DNA of 64,000 nucleotides from Eutreptiella sp. 'Long Island Sound 2002' (GCA_964036045.1 OZ038382.1:76669918-76733917), one strand, 5' to 3'. Shown: positions 1 to 12,090, counted from the first letter of the stretch. The notes: a model not told the origin generated them from the sequence alone. Numbers and translations: made by a program.

Positions 1-2021
1 TGCCAGGGTTCCTGTGGCCTGGTAGGGTTGGAGTAGGGCATGCCAAGACCATATGCATGTGCATCCCTCCCTCTAAGCTGCAGCGTAACACAACCCAACA
101 CCAGACTCTCATAGGACACTCGACCCAAGTCTCATGGAACCTGTTGGAGACACCTGTCCTGGTACTGGGGCGAGGGTGCGCTGATTGAATTAGAATTGCC
201 CCTTGGAGGGGTCTTGATTCCTGTTCAGTCTCCTGCTGCTGCTTTTCGGTCAGAACAGCCGCCTACTCAACGAGGCTTTGCGGGGAGCTCTGTACAACAG
301 AGAATTGGGAAAATAAGGGACGAATCCACGCAAGCACGAAGCGACAACACCTAAATCCGTCAAATGACAGCCTAGAATGTTTCTGAAGGCACACACCCGG
401 ACGGAATCCAATTGTGCATCAGATGAACATTTTTATAAAATTTGTAGTCATCTCTTGATTCTTTAAATCAAGAAATTCTTACGCAGAAAAAGGCGGCGCG
501 CAGGAGCGGCTCCTAGCGAAGCGCCGGAGAATAAAGAAATAATGAGATTATAACCGTATATCTCACGTAGACAGGAAAATGACGAGACACACATAAAAAG
601 ATGTGATTAAAGATCCCACCCACATTGCCAGAATCAACCAAAAATCAAGAATTCCAAAAAAAAGGAATATGACTTCAATGAATCAGGTATAAACTGCAGG
701 TGTGCTCGTTCTGTTTGCCCGACGCACAGTGCTCGCCATGTGTCGTCGTTGTTAAGCCTGGTAGCACGACAGAACACGAGAGAGGGATAGATTAGAAAGA
801 TTGCAGATGATTAGAGGTAAGATCATGGTGATTGGACATACACACAAGTGCATAGCGACGTTTTTCCGCTTGTGCCTCGTTGTCCTCGTCACCTTGCTTC
901 ACTCTCCAGCAGTATGTGAAGTAGGTAAGCCCAGGTAGGGCCACCCCCTGGTGGAGTTTGTGATCGTTGGTAGGATTAGGAGAAAAAGAAAGGATGACAG
1001 TACCCTCGTGCATGCTCGTGCATTCAAACACACATTCAATGGTAGGCCACGCAAAATGGGCTCCTCGGTTTGTTCTTTAAGAGAACCCGAGGAGTCTCTT
1101 AACGCTTGCTTGCTTGACAGGGGTGTTTGACGACAGCGTATTATAGGTCACACTGAGAAGCGTATAATACGTGGAGTGTGGCTTGGTTCCTCAGCCGCAA
1201 ACACCCCTTCATTGGCCTTTGCTTTACAGGTGGGCAGGCAGGGTGCTTGGTGCAGCTGCGTCCCTTTTTTTCTTGCCCTGCTAAACAAGGGCGCTGATCC
1301 CACAATCAAATAACTGCGCCTCAGCCAGGAGTGGCGAGGGCAGTTCGACTCTATCGACATCCACGCTGTGTACGCCACCTGTGCGCCTCTCCCCTCCAAG
1401 CCCTAGCAGGGAAACGTGTTGTGACGTCCCTGTTAGGCCACAGTTGCTTAGCAGCGCTGTGTTTTCTGGTCTTCTTCACAGGAGGGTCATTAGGACCCAC
1501 GACTTTATCTTCAACACCACCCAGTAGAGCGTGAGTGTAGGAGTGGTAATCCGGAGTTGGGGCTTGAGCCAGTTGCAGTAGCGCTTGCCCAGCAGGATGG
1601 TGCCACTGTAGGGTGTGTAGGACCTGTAGTGAGTGTGTCACTGTCCCACCCGTTTCCTGCAGTTTTAGCAGGGTTCGTGGGCTGTGGCAGTGGTTAGGTC
1701 AGCGTTTTGGCCACTTAGCAAAATGGCTATTGCATGCCTTCATAGCTTTTGGCCACCCCTCCCTGTAGTAGACAGATAGGTAGGGAAAACAATACCTGGA
1801 TTAGTACGCTGGGTATTCCCCCAAGGGTTTGCGCCAGCACAGAAATTGGGCGCTTAGGGGAGGGGAGACCCGGGGCGTACCCCGTGGCATCAATAAGACA
1901 ACCCTCCGGGTTTAGCAAGTGTGCAGACCTGGGTCTAATTAGGACACCACTTCTGCGGCTTGCTCTCAGGACCTTAGGAATAGCGCACTCACACATACGC
2001 TTAGGCAGGTAAGGGTAAGGT
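1..2021. other. Unassigned flank of the gypsy fragment
   Basis: No open frame here resembles a known protein and no frame is supported on either strand. The stretch lies downstream of the minus-strand chromodomain at 2022, so it probably contains the 3' untranslated part or 3' LTR of that element. I cannot place LTR ends because no second copy of this sequence is present in the window. The part near 400-620 is AT-rich, and 1300-2000 is of mixed composition. Confidence 0.4.
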
Positions 2022-3640
2022 TCAGTCCCTAGCTTTAGTCTTGGAGGCAAGCGTCTCAGCGAGCCTCAGCAACTCACCGAGGTTGTTCTGGGACAAGTAG
2101 TCAACCAGAACTGAGTTTAGACGCCCCTCAGGTATAACAAACGCAGAGAAAGGCTCCCAGGTGGCCTCTTCGACTCCAAACCCTTCCCAGACGATTAGGA
2201 AGCGCCAACCCTGGCGGTAGCGGTGGCGTAGGACAGACTTCACCAGGTAGAAGCCCTGCTTAGCCGTCCCCTCGGCGTTCATGTCGGGGAGTTCCCCTTC
2301 AACTTCCATAGGGCTGGCAGCCCCTTGTAAGTCCACGGCGGCGATCTCCTCGTCGTTAAGCTCCCACCCTTCCCCACAGAGGTCTTCAGGGTCATAGTAG
2401 CGCTTCAGATGTTGAGCAGCGCACACCAGGGTCCTGCCTAGACGGGGAGAACACCGCACGGTGATACGGTGTCCATCCAGGGATAGAATCTTGTAGGGCC
2501 CGAATTATGGGTCGTCGCTGGTAGAGCGTGGCCAGGCGGGTAGTCGGCTGTGATGCACCAGCACCCAGTACGCCTCTTGGTAGGTGGCCGGTACTCGGTG
2601 CTTGTTCTTCTTGTTCCACTGACGCCCCCTCACTCTCTGGAGCATAGCCTTGGCCTTGTTCACCTTCGCTTGTTGCTTTTGGACCCATTCACCTACAGAA
2701 GAATGGGTGTCCTCTGGATAGGGGGCATGTAGGAACCACGCCGGGCGCCCTAGGAATAGCTCATGGGGCGAGTAGCCAGTAGCTGAACTCTCTCCAGAGT
2801 TCATCATCAAGGATATGACAGGGAGTAGTCTCACCCACTCTCTGGTGCGTTCAGTTTTGCACCATATCCTTACATTCTCCTTGAGGACACGGATCTGTCG
2901 CTCACATAGGGGGTTGCTCGTGTGCGAGTAGGGAATCCCCGTAGACACCTGGACATTGAGGGATCTCAGGACCCTCTTGTACCCGCCGGTATCTGAGCGT
3001 ACTCGTACGTCCTCATCGGAGTTGATCTCCTTGGGCGCCCCATAGACACAAAACCACTCCTCCAGGAGTATCTTGATAGTCTCCTCCCCGGTATTGTGTT
3101 TGGTACATGGGAACACCCTGGTAAACCTGGTCAACCCACAGTTTACCACGAGGGCAAAGTCATAGGCCCCGAACTTCGGCACCTCCGTGTAGTCCACGTA
3201 TAGAACAATGTTACCACAGTGAGGGATGGGCAGGGTCGAGTAGAGACCTCTGTCCCTGATATCTTCTGGTTTGCAGGACCTGCACGGGCACTTGTCCACG
3301 ATAGGCTGGAGGGTTTTCCGCAGTTGGTCGTCAATACAAGTAGTGTGGAACCACTGCTTGAATAGCCTCAGGGTATGGTCAGCACCCACATGACCGCTGG
3401 ACTCATGAGTCCACTTCAGCAGCGCTGGGACTCTGTCACTAGGTACCACGATGCAGTCCTCGTGCCAGAGGTAGCTCTTGTCCCTCTTGCACTGATCTTG
3501 GTTGACCAGGAGGGGTTCAAGGCGTTTCTCCAGCCGCTTGTAGATATCCAGAAACTCGTCCAGAGTTGTCAATTGGTGGCACAATTGGGAGACTTTTCAC
3601 TCGCAGGGCGCCCAACTCTGGAAATCAATTAACTATCGTC
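2022..3640 (-). pseudogene. Ty3/gypsy chromovirus pol 3' end: integrase plus chromodomain
   Basis: Read on the minus strand this is one frame of about 520 codons. The integrase begins with an HHCC-type zinc finger (HESSGH, later CPCRSC). It continues into a catalytic core with candidate acidic residues in LYVDYTEV, INSDEDVRVRSD and NPLCERQIR. The chromodomain near the C-terminus is recognisable by RFLIVWEGFGVEEATWEPF, and targets such elements to marked chromatin. The frame is interrupted by a single TAA at 2505-2507, inside the linker between core and chromodomain (DDP-stop-FGPYKI). Reverse transcriptase and RNase H are missing: upstream of about 3600 the frame meets a stop and the similarity ends, so this is a 5'-truncated copy. 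It ends just before an oppositely oriented integrase fragment at 3661. Confidence 0.85.
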
Positions 3641-3660
3641 CCTTTGGAGCTCGATCGCAC

Positions 3661-4380
3661 ACCCACTGCCTGAAAGTGGCCTCATCATATGCCCAATGCG
3701 CAGTGGCGGTGCCTGCCAAAGCCAAGCCTACGGGCTATCTGAGGCCGCATCCTGAGCCCAAGCGACGCTTTGATCGAGGCACCTCTGATTTCTTCTACGT
3801 CCGAGATCTGCAGGCAGAGGAATGCCATTGGACCAACAGGAACATCAATGGTGTGTTATGAATTCAATGTAGACACTCAGGGTACATTCATGTCTTGTCT
3901 TGCACCGTGAATGCCATGACTGGCAAGGCCGCAACCAAATTTTGTGCCCAGACATGGATTCGGTGCTGGGATGTTTCCTCCGAGATTTAAAGTGATTCAG
4001 GCAGTGCATATATTTCTGACTGGTGTAAAGCCCTCTGAGCTTGGTTAGGAATCCATCATCTTCGATGTGAGGTCCACCTGCACAGGGACCTGCTGGCCGA
4101 ATGGGGGGGAAAAACCATAATCAATATGTTGCGAAAGGAACTCGCCACTGACAAGGATGCCGATTGGCTTGAGATCCTTTTCCCCATGCTCCGCCGGTAC
4201 TACCATACAGAGCTGTACCATGGGTACTCGCCTAATTAGCTTTTTTTTGATCATAAGAAGTGTTTGTGGAACCTCCCCTACTGAAGCGGTACCCAGAACC
4301 CAATGGCTAGGGTAGGGCATACAACCGGTCTCCGGTCCACTAACCCCATGTACGGAAGGGAAGACGCCAGTTGACGCCTG
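3661..4380 (+). pseudogene. Decayed retroelement integrase fragment
   Basis: One plus-strand frame of about 240 codons reads as an integrase core. SDSGSAYISDW looks like the second catalytic Asp region and LLAEWGGKTIINMLRKEL contains the likely catalytic Glu roughly 35 residues on. FPMLRRYYHTELYHGYSPN is the typical tail of the core. The frame has five stops (TGA 3859, TAA 3988, then TGA, TAG and TGA) but no obvious frameshift. One stop replaces what is normally Cys and another what is normally Glu, so the decay is not purely C-to-T. The protein differs from the integrase at 2022-3640, so a second retroelement family is involved. The LTR-like repeat that begins at 4438 on the same strand could be its 3' LTR. 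Confidence 0.65.
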
Positions 4381-4437
4381 GTGCGAGCCTGGCGGCAGCG
4401 TGTTCCGTGCCGTAAAGCCCCGCATCGGCAACCGATG

Positions 4438-5900
4438 CACCGCCAGCGGGGATTTTTATACCAGAATATCAGGAATCAACAGGGTTTTATTTTCATATTG
4501 TTTCCGTGAATTTTTACGCTTCCGTTCTGATATTCACTGTTTTGACAGCTGGTGGTTAGTTCGCGACTTTAGCGTAACCGCCAGTTTAACTGTTATATAC
4601 AGATATTTTAGCGCAAATCGTGACGAAGACTCTAAAGTCTTCAGGAATTGCATTGATGCATCCGCAATTTTCACATCCTACACTCGCAACCTTAATCCGA
4701 ATTTTTCAGGATGTCGAAATCGGATTTTCGACTTCGACATCCCCGCACTGGATTTGACCTCTTTCGAGTGGACCTACGTGCTCGCTATGCACGAATCAAC
4801 TTTTCTTTTTGTCTTGCCCTCCATTTGTCTTAGAGATATGGGCAAAACAAAGTTGATTCGTGAGGCCACTTGTGAGGGTCATATCTCGTGCCGCTTGCGA
4901 GGAACGACAATAAGGAAACGTGGGATGTATTCACAATACTCCTGACGTAATTTATGAAGCATTATACGCCTTGCGTCTCCACACGTGCGCGCTAGCGTAA
5001 TGGATCATGGTCAACAGGGTAGAGTTTGCGTTATAACTCTTTGGCCATGATATTGCGTGCGTTGAGATAACTTCCGAGTGTAGCGCACGAGTGTTGGTGT
5101 TGCATAGGAACTCTCCTTGAGTTCCTATGAGCGATTGACACAAAGTTATGCCCTTGGAGGGGCACGACATACCGTGGGGGGAGCTACCTTTTTGGGCAAT
5201 ATGTGGTATGTGCCATGTGTTGCATTGCGTGCCCATTTGGCGGGTTTGGCTAAGAGCGATGCACCCGCCAATGGACCTCATATTGCGCAAGCCCCTTCTC
5301 CATACTCCCCATGATCAATTGCAAGCCTAACCTTCGTGGAGGGAAGCTTGTGTGGCGATCCCAAAGCGATGCGTTGGGAGCAAGGTGTGTGTTTTGCAAT
5401 TTTCAGTATTTTCATGTGCCCACTTGGGAAGTAGCGCTCGTAACCTTTCAAAGCGCCCCAAGTGGAGCACATATGTGGAATCGAAGGTCATTGGTGACAA
5501 GTCATTGTGTTTAGAAGGATTGGTCAATTACTCGATCCAAGCCGAAGATATTATAATATAATTGTGCACCTTTCAAGGCACTTTTGTGTGTCTTTGTGTC
5601 AATTTTGCCGTTTTCGGCCCGTCATGATGTCAAATGGCGACCGTGTATCTCAACGTTGCGCTCAATTGACATCATGACTCAAGTATGTTATGAGGGTACA
5701 TACTTCGGTGCCCAACATATCTTGTACCCGGCGAATAACTCCTCTTGGGCTTGGCATACCGTGGCCGCCATGTTGGCAATTTGGGACTATCCCAAATCAT
5801 GGGCTCACCTGGCGACCCTGCCATTCCCAAAACCGGAGGAGTTGGGCGACGCCCAAAAGATATGTTGGACACATATGACTTGATACCAATCCTATGGCAC
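4438..5900 (+). repeat. LTR-like dispersed repeat, copy 1
   Basis: The segment from the CCGCCAGCGG motif at about 4438 to about 5185 aligns by eye with 11332-12090. Its 5210-5850 part aligns with the reverse strand of 53495-54145, including the stretch around CCAAGCCGAAGATATTATAA. There is no coding potential that I trust, although short frames are open. Copy 2 lies directly upstream of a gypsy gag, so a long LTR or 5' leader is the simplest reading. Exact ends and target duplications could not be found. Confidence 0.6.
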
Positions 5901-7200
5901 ACTCCGGTCCAAGTCGGGCATGTGCCTCATTTGCCCCAACCATGAGTGTGCGCATTTTTGGCCATTTTGGGCAATTTTCCACTTTTTCTGCCCGCCGTGC
6001 ACTATGTTGAGCCCACTCCTGCACGCCAGACGCATGGACCAATGGACCATATATGACATGGGTGTTATGTATATTGGTCCCCATGGCTCGCACACCACGT
6101 CGGCGAAGCGGAGCAACGTTCGTTAAGGCGCTAGCCCAAAGTGAGTGTGGGCAATTTTGCCATTTTGGCATTTGTGGACCCAATTGGGATTGTCACCACG
6201 CCACGTGGCATGAAGATCTTTGAGAGCCAAGTGCATCGGAGTCTCTGTTGGACTCCCGGTAGATTGCGTATGGAATGGCGAATCTGATTTCCAAGCCGGC
6301 GTGGAGATATACTATTGGGGGCACCCCGAACTTTGGCTCATTTCGAGCAGCCAAAATGACCCCCTTTTGGGACCCCAATTTCACCTCCCCGTGTGGTCAA
6401 TTGGCGGCCCTATATCTCTATGTCCACATGGAGCTCGGACCCAATTCCAAGTTATACACTCAGATATCAGTGATAAGTCCTGTCTCCTACCCTTCGAGCC
6501 ATTGGCCTTGCCCTGGCCGGGCGAGCCACGCGTGGGAATCATGCCAATTTTGGTGATTTTGGCATCATGACCCCACTTGAGGAACCCGTGGTGCCCTGAT
6601 GCCGGGACCTCAGGGGAAACCAGGTTGGGTGAGGGCTGTAGAGAGTGTGTACTCGAGGGGCATAGGGTCAGTTGCCTCGTCCCTACCTCTGGCGGGTCCG
6701 GAGGAGGGGTCAATTTTGGAGATTTTTGAGCTAAGGTCAGTTTGGGCTGAAAAAGGCCATTTTCAGCTACCAACTCCTAGGGGATAATGGCGGGGCCATA
6801 TCTCTATCACAGAGAGGAGTTGGGACTAGCCGTTAGAGGAGCATGGGGAGCGACTGTCAGGTGGCCTCGGAACTCTCTTGGTTCCCAGGAACTCGCCTGT
6901 GGCTGGGCAAGACACCCCCCCTATTAGCAGGGTTTCAGGGTCCGGACTGAGCAGGGCATGGGTTGTGTTTGAGCCCCCGCCCCCACCAGCCACTGAAAGG
7001 GTCGGACCTGGGATTGGGATACAAGTTGGGACTGAGTGTCTATTGTCCTGTGATGCCCTTACCCCAGTCCAGTCTTAACCCCATGTGTACATATTCTGAT
7101 GTGTTGCTGTACATACTTTCGTTCCCTTGTTGCAGAGTGGCAAGGATACTGAAACGCTTTGTCACATGACATGAGCGCATTGATGCCCCTGTGAGCGTAG
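5901..7200. other. Non-coding stretch, probably rest of the LTR-like region
   Basis: This stretch has many short runs of the type CCATTTTGGGCAATTTT but no convincing protein. It continues without a clear break from the LTR-like repeat and ends where the GC-rich block begins at about 7200. A possible splice-acceptor-like end (CCCTTGTTGCAG) lies near 7125-7136. I see nothing else that I can name. Confidence 0.35.
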
Positions 7201-7649
7201 TGCTTTGCCTGCCTGCTCACTTGCGCGTGTCCATCGCAGCGTCCCGTGGCCAGGCCCCCCACGGGAACGCGTCAAAAGCGTTTCACCGCCGCGAGGTTAC
7301 GCATCCCTCGCGTGCCACTCGGGGCCATTAACCCCGAGCAGCGCGGCGCAGCAGCTCGCAGCTCGCAGCTCGCAGCGCAGCGCAGCGACTCGTAGCGCCG
7401 CCCAGCGACAGCGCCGAGTCCGTCACGGAGCCCGCAGCGCCGTCTAGAGCATCGCCCTGACTGCGCCGCGACCGTGAAGGAGGTGGACAGACCAGGACTC
7501 CCTCATCAGCGAGTCCTATCGGCCGACCAGCAAGGCCGCACACCCAGTCGCGTCAACCACCTCCACAACCACCGGCTGACCAGCACCAGCCGCACTCCCA
7601 GTCCAGTGCTGCAGCACCCGCCTCAACAAACACCACCAGGACCAGTTCG

Positions 7650-8866
7650 TTGAGTGGAACGAGTGCACACCAAGGACCTCAAGACCAAGTACGCCCCCCC
7701 GCTGCCATGGTAAACTGGCAAGAAGCGGGTAAGACGTGGCCGCAGCCCCACCCCCATGCAGCGCACCTACTGCGTGGGTTGGTTTGGGACCAGCACTACC
7801 GCCACAGCCACCCCCAGTGCGAAGGCGACATGCCCGGGAGCTTCGAGCTCCGCACGGACATGGCCCCCGACCGCCTGCAGGCTGTGGAGGACTGGCTGCG
7901 GGCGGAGAGGTTTGCCTTCCGCTTCCAGCAGAGGCGCTGGAGGACCTGGACCCGGCCGGACGGGCCCGGCGAAGGGCTGCTCCCCGACGGGATTGAGGAG
8001 GACGAGAAGCCCAACGAGTACCCGTCGTGCGCCTCGATCAACGTCTCCATGTGGGACATGATCGAGAAAAGCTTCCCGGAACCGGGGAGCGAGCGCAGGC
8101 TGCAGGGCAGCAGCAGCGCGTCTCCGGGGAAGGAGAAGCGGTCCGCCGGGGACAGGAAGCGGGACCGGAAGTGGCGGGAGTACCAGGAGTCCCTGGCCGC
8201 CGAAGCCGCCCAAGGCGCCAAGGGCGGAACCCCAGCCCCCAGTCGCCAACAGGCCAATGGCGGTCACCACCCCGGCTCCACCACCCTTGGCGACTACTTC
8301 CAAGTCGCCAAGCAGACCAAGGCCAAGCCCCGTCCGCTGCTCCTGAGGAAGTCAGGCCCCAGCAGCGACGTGGAGTCGGCCCACCGCGGGAGGATGCCGG
8401 CCGACCAGGCCAGCTCCAGCAGCAGCGTCGCTCCCGACCAAAGGGACGTGGCGCGCGCCTGTGAGCGCGCCTGTGGGGTGCCCTGCAACCTTCGGGTTGC
8501 CCGGCAACGGGCCACGCGGCGGAACGCTGCCGCCGAGGGCGCCGCGGGCATCGCCCAGCAGGAGGCTGCGGAGTGGGCGCATGGCATGGCCATCCACGCC
8601 ACCACCGTGGCGGCCATTGCGGCCGGACTCACGGCCGTAGCCGCCCGTGAGGCAGCGATTGCTCAGGTCAAGAGTGAGTGGGCGGCAGCCGACGAGGAAG
8701 CCCGCCTGACGCAGGAGACCATTGCCTGCAAGGAGGCCGAGGTGAAGGCGCTTCCTCCTTGTCCTCAGCCTCATCAACGTCCTCCACCTCATCCTCCGAC
8801 CCCCCCCTCTGCGCCGACCTCACCCACAAGGCCACGGCAAAAGCCAAGGCTGCGGCCGCACACTAG
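7650..8866 (+). CDS. Unknown protein, first ORF of GC-rich block 1
   Basis: I do not recognise this protein. About 365 residues have a normal composition before the frame enters Pro-rich low complexity. An inner Met at 7707 (MVNWQEAGKTW) is an alternative start. Visible features are a Trp-rich N-terminal part (EDWLRAERF, RRWRTWTRP), a basic segment (KEKRSAGDRKRDRKWREY), a short STTLGDYF motif and an Ala-rich, probably helical region at about residues 280-360. Near 8747 the coding signal seems to switch to another frame that continues as a Ser-rich stretch and ends at a stop near 8866. This suggests a one-base indel. It could be a gag-like or ORF1-like protein of the block, but no zinc knuckle or RNA-binding fold is visible. 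Confidence 0.5.
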
Positions 8867-9566
8867 ACTACCGGGGACCCCCCGACCCCCACACAGGCAA
8901 CCCAGGCACCCCGGCAGCACACCCGGAAACCCCCCCACCCGGCACCAGCGCCCACACACCTCCGGACTGAAGTCCTCCTCAACCTCGGGACGGACCTCAA
9001 ACCAAAGCCGGACCCCAAACCCAAGCCAGTGCCCAAACGAGCGCACCAGCAGCAACTGAACCACCACCAACACCGGCCCACGCAGTCCACAACACCACAA
9101 ACGCAACGACACAAACCCAAGCGACACCGCCCTAACCCAAACCCTAACCCAAACCAGGACCCCAAACCCACCACAACCCACGCCCCTTCCCACCAGCGGC
9201 CACCGCCACCACAGAGGAGGCCAACCAACACGACCCCGTCCAAACCCTCGTCAACATCCCCATCTCTAAGCGCCCCATCATCCATCCCCCACCAAACCAC
9301 GACCGCCGCCGGCCAAACCGACGCCGGGACGTGGGACCCCTCAACCACAATCACCGTCAAGCCCGGCCCCCGACCAGCCCCCGCCGCCAACCAAACAGTA
9401 CGGCCCCAGGCACTACACACAATGCCCGACCCCCCACCCCCAACAGGGGGACCGGAGTAATCACAAGGGGTCCTAGGGCCATACCAGCAGCACCATCCCC
9501 ACCACTACCAGCGCCACCACCACCAGCGGCCCCACCACCACCACCACCAACACCATCCCCACCACT

Positions 9567-10529
9567 ATGACTGCCGACCACGCTACCCCACCGGGCCACA
9601 ACCCCCCGTGCAAAAGCAGCACCAGCGTATGGGATGGCAGCCACCGGGCGCTCCACCCCCATACCCCACCTACCACCAAGGGCCACCCCCCCCTACCAGG
9701 CACTGTATCCCCCCGGCCACCACGTGCACGCCGAATGGGCCCCCCGGGCCCAACCCCACCAGGGACAGTCACTCGACCCTTACCACCAGCCGCTGCCGCC
9801 GCCGCATCCCTACGTGGCGGATCCAGGGAGGGCGGGGGACTCCCCCCCTCCCCCCCCCCAGTACCAGGCGGCGCCGCGCAAGCCCCCCAGGACCCGCCGA
9901 AATCTCCCGACTGGCCCGACTCGAACAACGAGGCCCGGTCCTGCAAACGGCGGCGCTCCCGGTCCCCCCCCGCACGGCGCACCCGCCCCTGGCGCTCACG
10001 CTCCCCACACCGCCAGCGCCCCTCAACCACTCACTTGCGCCGCTCCCGCTCTCCAAGGCCTCACTACAACCCCCTGGGGCCCCGATCCCGCCGCTACCGC
10101 TCCCCCAGGCCTCACCACCCGCGCCATCGCCGCCCCATGTCCACCACCCCCTCCTCCCACGAGCCCCACCGGGCTTCCCGTTCCCCCCTGCGCCCGTACG
10201 CGACCCCTACCCCAAGTCCCTGCTACCGCCACTCCCGCTCCCCCAGACGCCGCCAAGCACACGACCGCCGCCCCATGTCCACCACCCCCTCCCCCCACAG
10301 GCCCCAACGGGCCTCCCGCTGCCCCCGTTGCCCGTACCCGTCCTCCACCCCCGGCCCCCACCACCGCCGCTCCCGCTCCCCCGGGCGCCTCCACGCCCGC
10401 CACCGCCGTAGGTCCACGTCCTCCTCCCGCCACTCCAGGATCTCGAGCTCTGACCCCTCCCCCCCCAGGGCCCCCCCCACCTCGCCTGGTGGTCTGCCCC
10501 CGCTTTGTCGGGGCTCCGCCGCTGGGTGA
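9567..10529 (+). CDS. Arg/Ser-rich (RS-like) protein of GC-rich block 1
   Basis: The frame gives a Pro-rich N-terminal half and then, from about residue 120, a strongly Arg/Ser/Pro-rich region with repeated RRSRSP and SRSP units (for example KRRRSRSPPARR and RRSRSPGRLHARHRR). RS-type regions in other proteins mediate RNA or protein contacts. Nothing here shows an RNA-recognition motif, so a splicing role would be a guess. At least two tandem 46-residue repeats (RPMSTTPS start) are visible. Three overlapping frames are open in this C/A-rich DNA. I favour this one because it alone gives a coherent, repeated Arg/Ser pattern, but low-complexity DNA can produce such patterns by chance. Confidence 0.35.
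   Translation: MTADHATPPGHNPPCKSSTSVWDGSHRALHPHTPPTTKGHPPLPGTVSPRPPRARRMGPPGPTPPGTVTRPLPPAAAAAASLRGGSREGGGLPPSPPPVPGGAAQAPQDPPKSPDWPDSNNEARSCKRRRSRSPPARRTRPWRSRSPHRQRPSTTHLRRSRSPRPHYNPLGPRSRRYRSPRPHHPRHRRPMSTTPSSHEPHRASRSPLRPYATPTPSPCYRHSRSPRRRQAHDRRPMSTTPSPHRPQRASRCPRCPYPSSTPGPHHRRSRSPGRLHARHRRRSTSSSRHSRISSSDPSPPRAPPTSPGGLPPLCRGSAAG
10131..10406 (+). repeat. Tandem 138-bp repeat inside the RS-like ORF
   Basis: The sequence CGCCCCATGTCCACCACCCC starts at 10131 and again at 10269, giving a 138-bp period (46 codons). The encoded repeat begins RPMSTTPS in both copies and carries SRSP units. A weaker earlier unit may precede it. Confidence 0.6.
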
Positions 10530-10567
10530 AGTGGGCCGGGGGAGCATGAAGGCGAGAAGGGGTGCTA

Positions 10568-10726
10568 ATGGTGCACACCCTCGAGGAGGTCTGCACCCGC
10601 ATCCCCGCCGACCCCAACGAGGCCGCCTGAGAGGCCATCATGCCGGAGGCGGCATGGGAGGCCCTGCTCCAGGACGCGGTCCAGCGCCTCCGCCCCCCCT
10701 ACACCCCCCAAACCCTCCGCCAGTAA
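10568..10726 (+). pseudogene. Short module shared with GC-rich block 2
   Basis: A frame beginning MVHTLEEVCTRIP is broken by a TGA at 10628-10630, continues through MPEAAWEALLQDAVQRL and ends at TAA 10724. The second part resembles MPQAAWEAMLADALHPL in the ORF ending at 22028 (11 of 17 residues identical by eye). This is the only clear protein-level link that I see between the two GC-rich blocks. The function is unknown. Confidence 0.5.
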
Positions 10727-11331
10727 GTCCAGACCACCCACCCCCAGGCCTGGGCCAGCAGCGCCCCCCCCCCACCCCACCACCACCACACCGGGAAGGG
10801 AAAGGGCACGGGCAAGGGGAGGGCAAGGAGCAGAGAGGGACACTCCGGCAAGGGGGCACGGAAGCGCCCAAGGTGACTGGCAGGCGCCCATAGGGACAGG
10901 GCACCGGGAGTGACACAACGTGGGAGCAGGAAACCACCCAAGGGCCAGGAAGGGGAGGAAACAGGGACCGGAACGCAGGAAAAGAGGACATCATGGCGGG
11001 CACCAGGAACGACACGCAAGAAGGGCATACCACGACGCTGGGACCAGCGCCCCCCATCCCCAGCGGACGCCGCACGACCCCCGGGGATGCACGCCCCCAA
11101 CACACGCCGCCAGAACGCGAATCGGACGCCATACGGATCACACCGGCACACCCCCCCTGAAGCCGGTTCGGACCCCCGTGACCATCTTGGGGTCACTTGG
11201 GGTGTGTACCTATGTGCCGGCAAGCCGCCATTGGCTGATATCATACTCTCCCATCCACCTGACCTAACCCGATGTGATAGTGTGATAGGTTTGGTCATTC
11301 CGGCTATGAGCGGCCATATTCAGTACCGAGG

Positions 11332-12090
11332 CGCCGCCAGCGGAGATTTATATATCGGAATATCAGGAATCAACAGGGTTTTATTATCATAATGTTTCCG
11401 TAATTTTTCAGCCTTTCGTTCTGATGGTCAATGTATCGGCGACTGTCAGTTGGCTCGCGATTTTGCGTTAACCGATTGGTTAACTGTTATTTCCAGATAT
11501 TTTGGCGGATACTTCGTTGAAGGGTCAGATTTCATCAGCAAAGGGTTCGTTGCTTCCGCAATTTTCTAAATAAGCACTCGAAATTTTATTCTGAATTTTT
11601 CGCGATGTCGAAATCGGATTTTCGACTTCGACATCGCCGCACTTGATTTGGACTTCTTCGAGTGGTCATACTCCTTTCCTTATGCCCGAATCAGGTTTCC
11701 CCTATACTTGCCACCCATTTGACTTGGAGATATAAGGGAAACAAAAGTGAATCGTGGGACCACTTTGAAGGACCATATCTACGCGCGAGTGTGAGGAAAG
11801 AGAATAAGAAAGGTTGGGTTGCAAACGCCTTGTTCTCAACTTGATTTAGGAAGCATCAAACGCCTTTGGTGTGTACACATGCCTGATATAGCAAGGGATA
11901 ATGGTCAAGAGGGTATAAAGTGATATATAACTCTTGGACCGTGCAACCGAACATTTTATTGTGACTTTCGAGTGTGCCGCATGAGTGTTGGGGTTGCATA
12001 GCAACTTTACTTGGGTTCCTACGTATTTTTAACGTGGAGTTATGTCAATGGAGGGACATGGCATATCATGGTGGGAGCCATATTTTGAGG
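11332..12090 (+). repeat. LTR-like dispersed repeat, copy 2
   Basis: The segment aligns with 4438-5185, including ATCAGGAATCAACAGGGTTT near the start and GATGTCGAAATCGGATTTTC in the middle. It is diverged by substitutions and small indels. It lies about 1.3 kb upstream of gag A on the same strand, as a 5' LTR would. The following 12.1-13.4 kb is only weakly similar to copy 1. Confidence 0.6.

Larger units (their letters stand above)
7201..11250 (+). mobile_element. GC-rich C/A-skewed block 1 (unknown element)
   Basis: Composition changes abruptly to very GC-rich, with the plus strand rich in C and A, and changes back at about 11250. Inside are an unknown ORF (7650), a Pro-rich low-complexity stretch, an Arg/Ser-rich ORF (9567) and a short module (10568-10726) that resembles one in the second GC-rich block (21.7 kb). 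The two blocks therefore belong to one family. No reverse transcriptase, transposase or integrase is visible. Calling it a mobile element is inference from recurrence, abrupt borders and insertion among retroelements. Confidence 0.45.

Noticed and set aside
9128-9160. Telomere-like CCCTAACCCAAACCCTAACCC
   Set aside because: Only two irregular units in C/A-rich low-complexity DNA; not a telomeric array.
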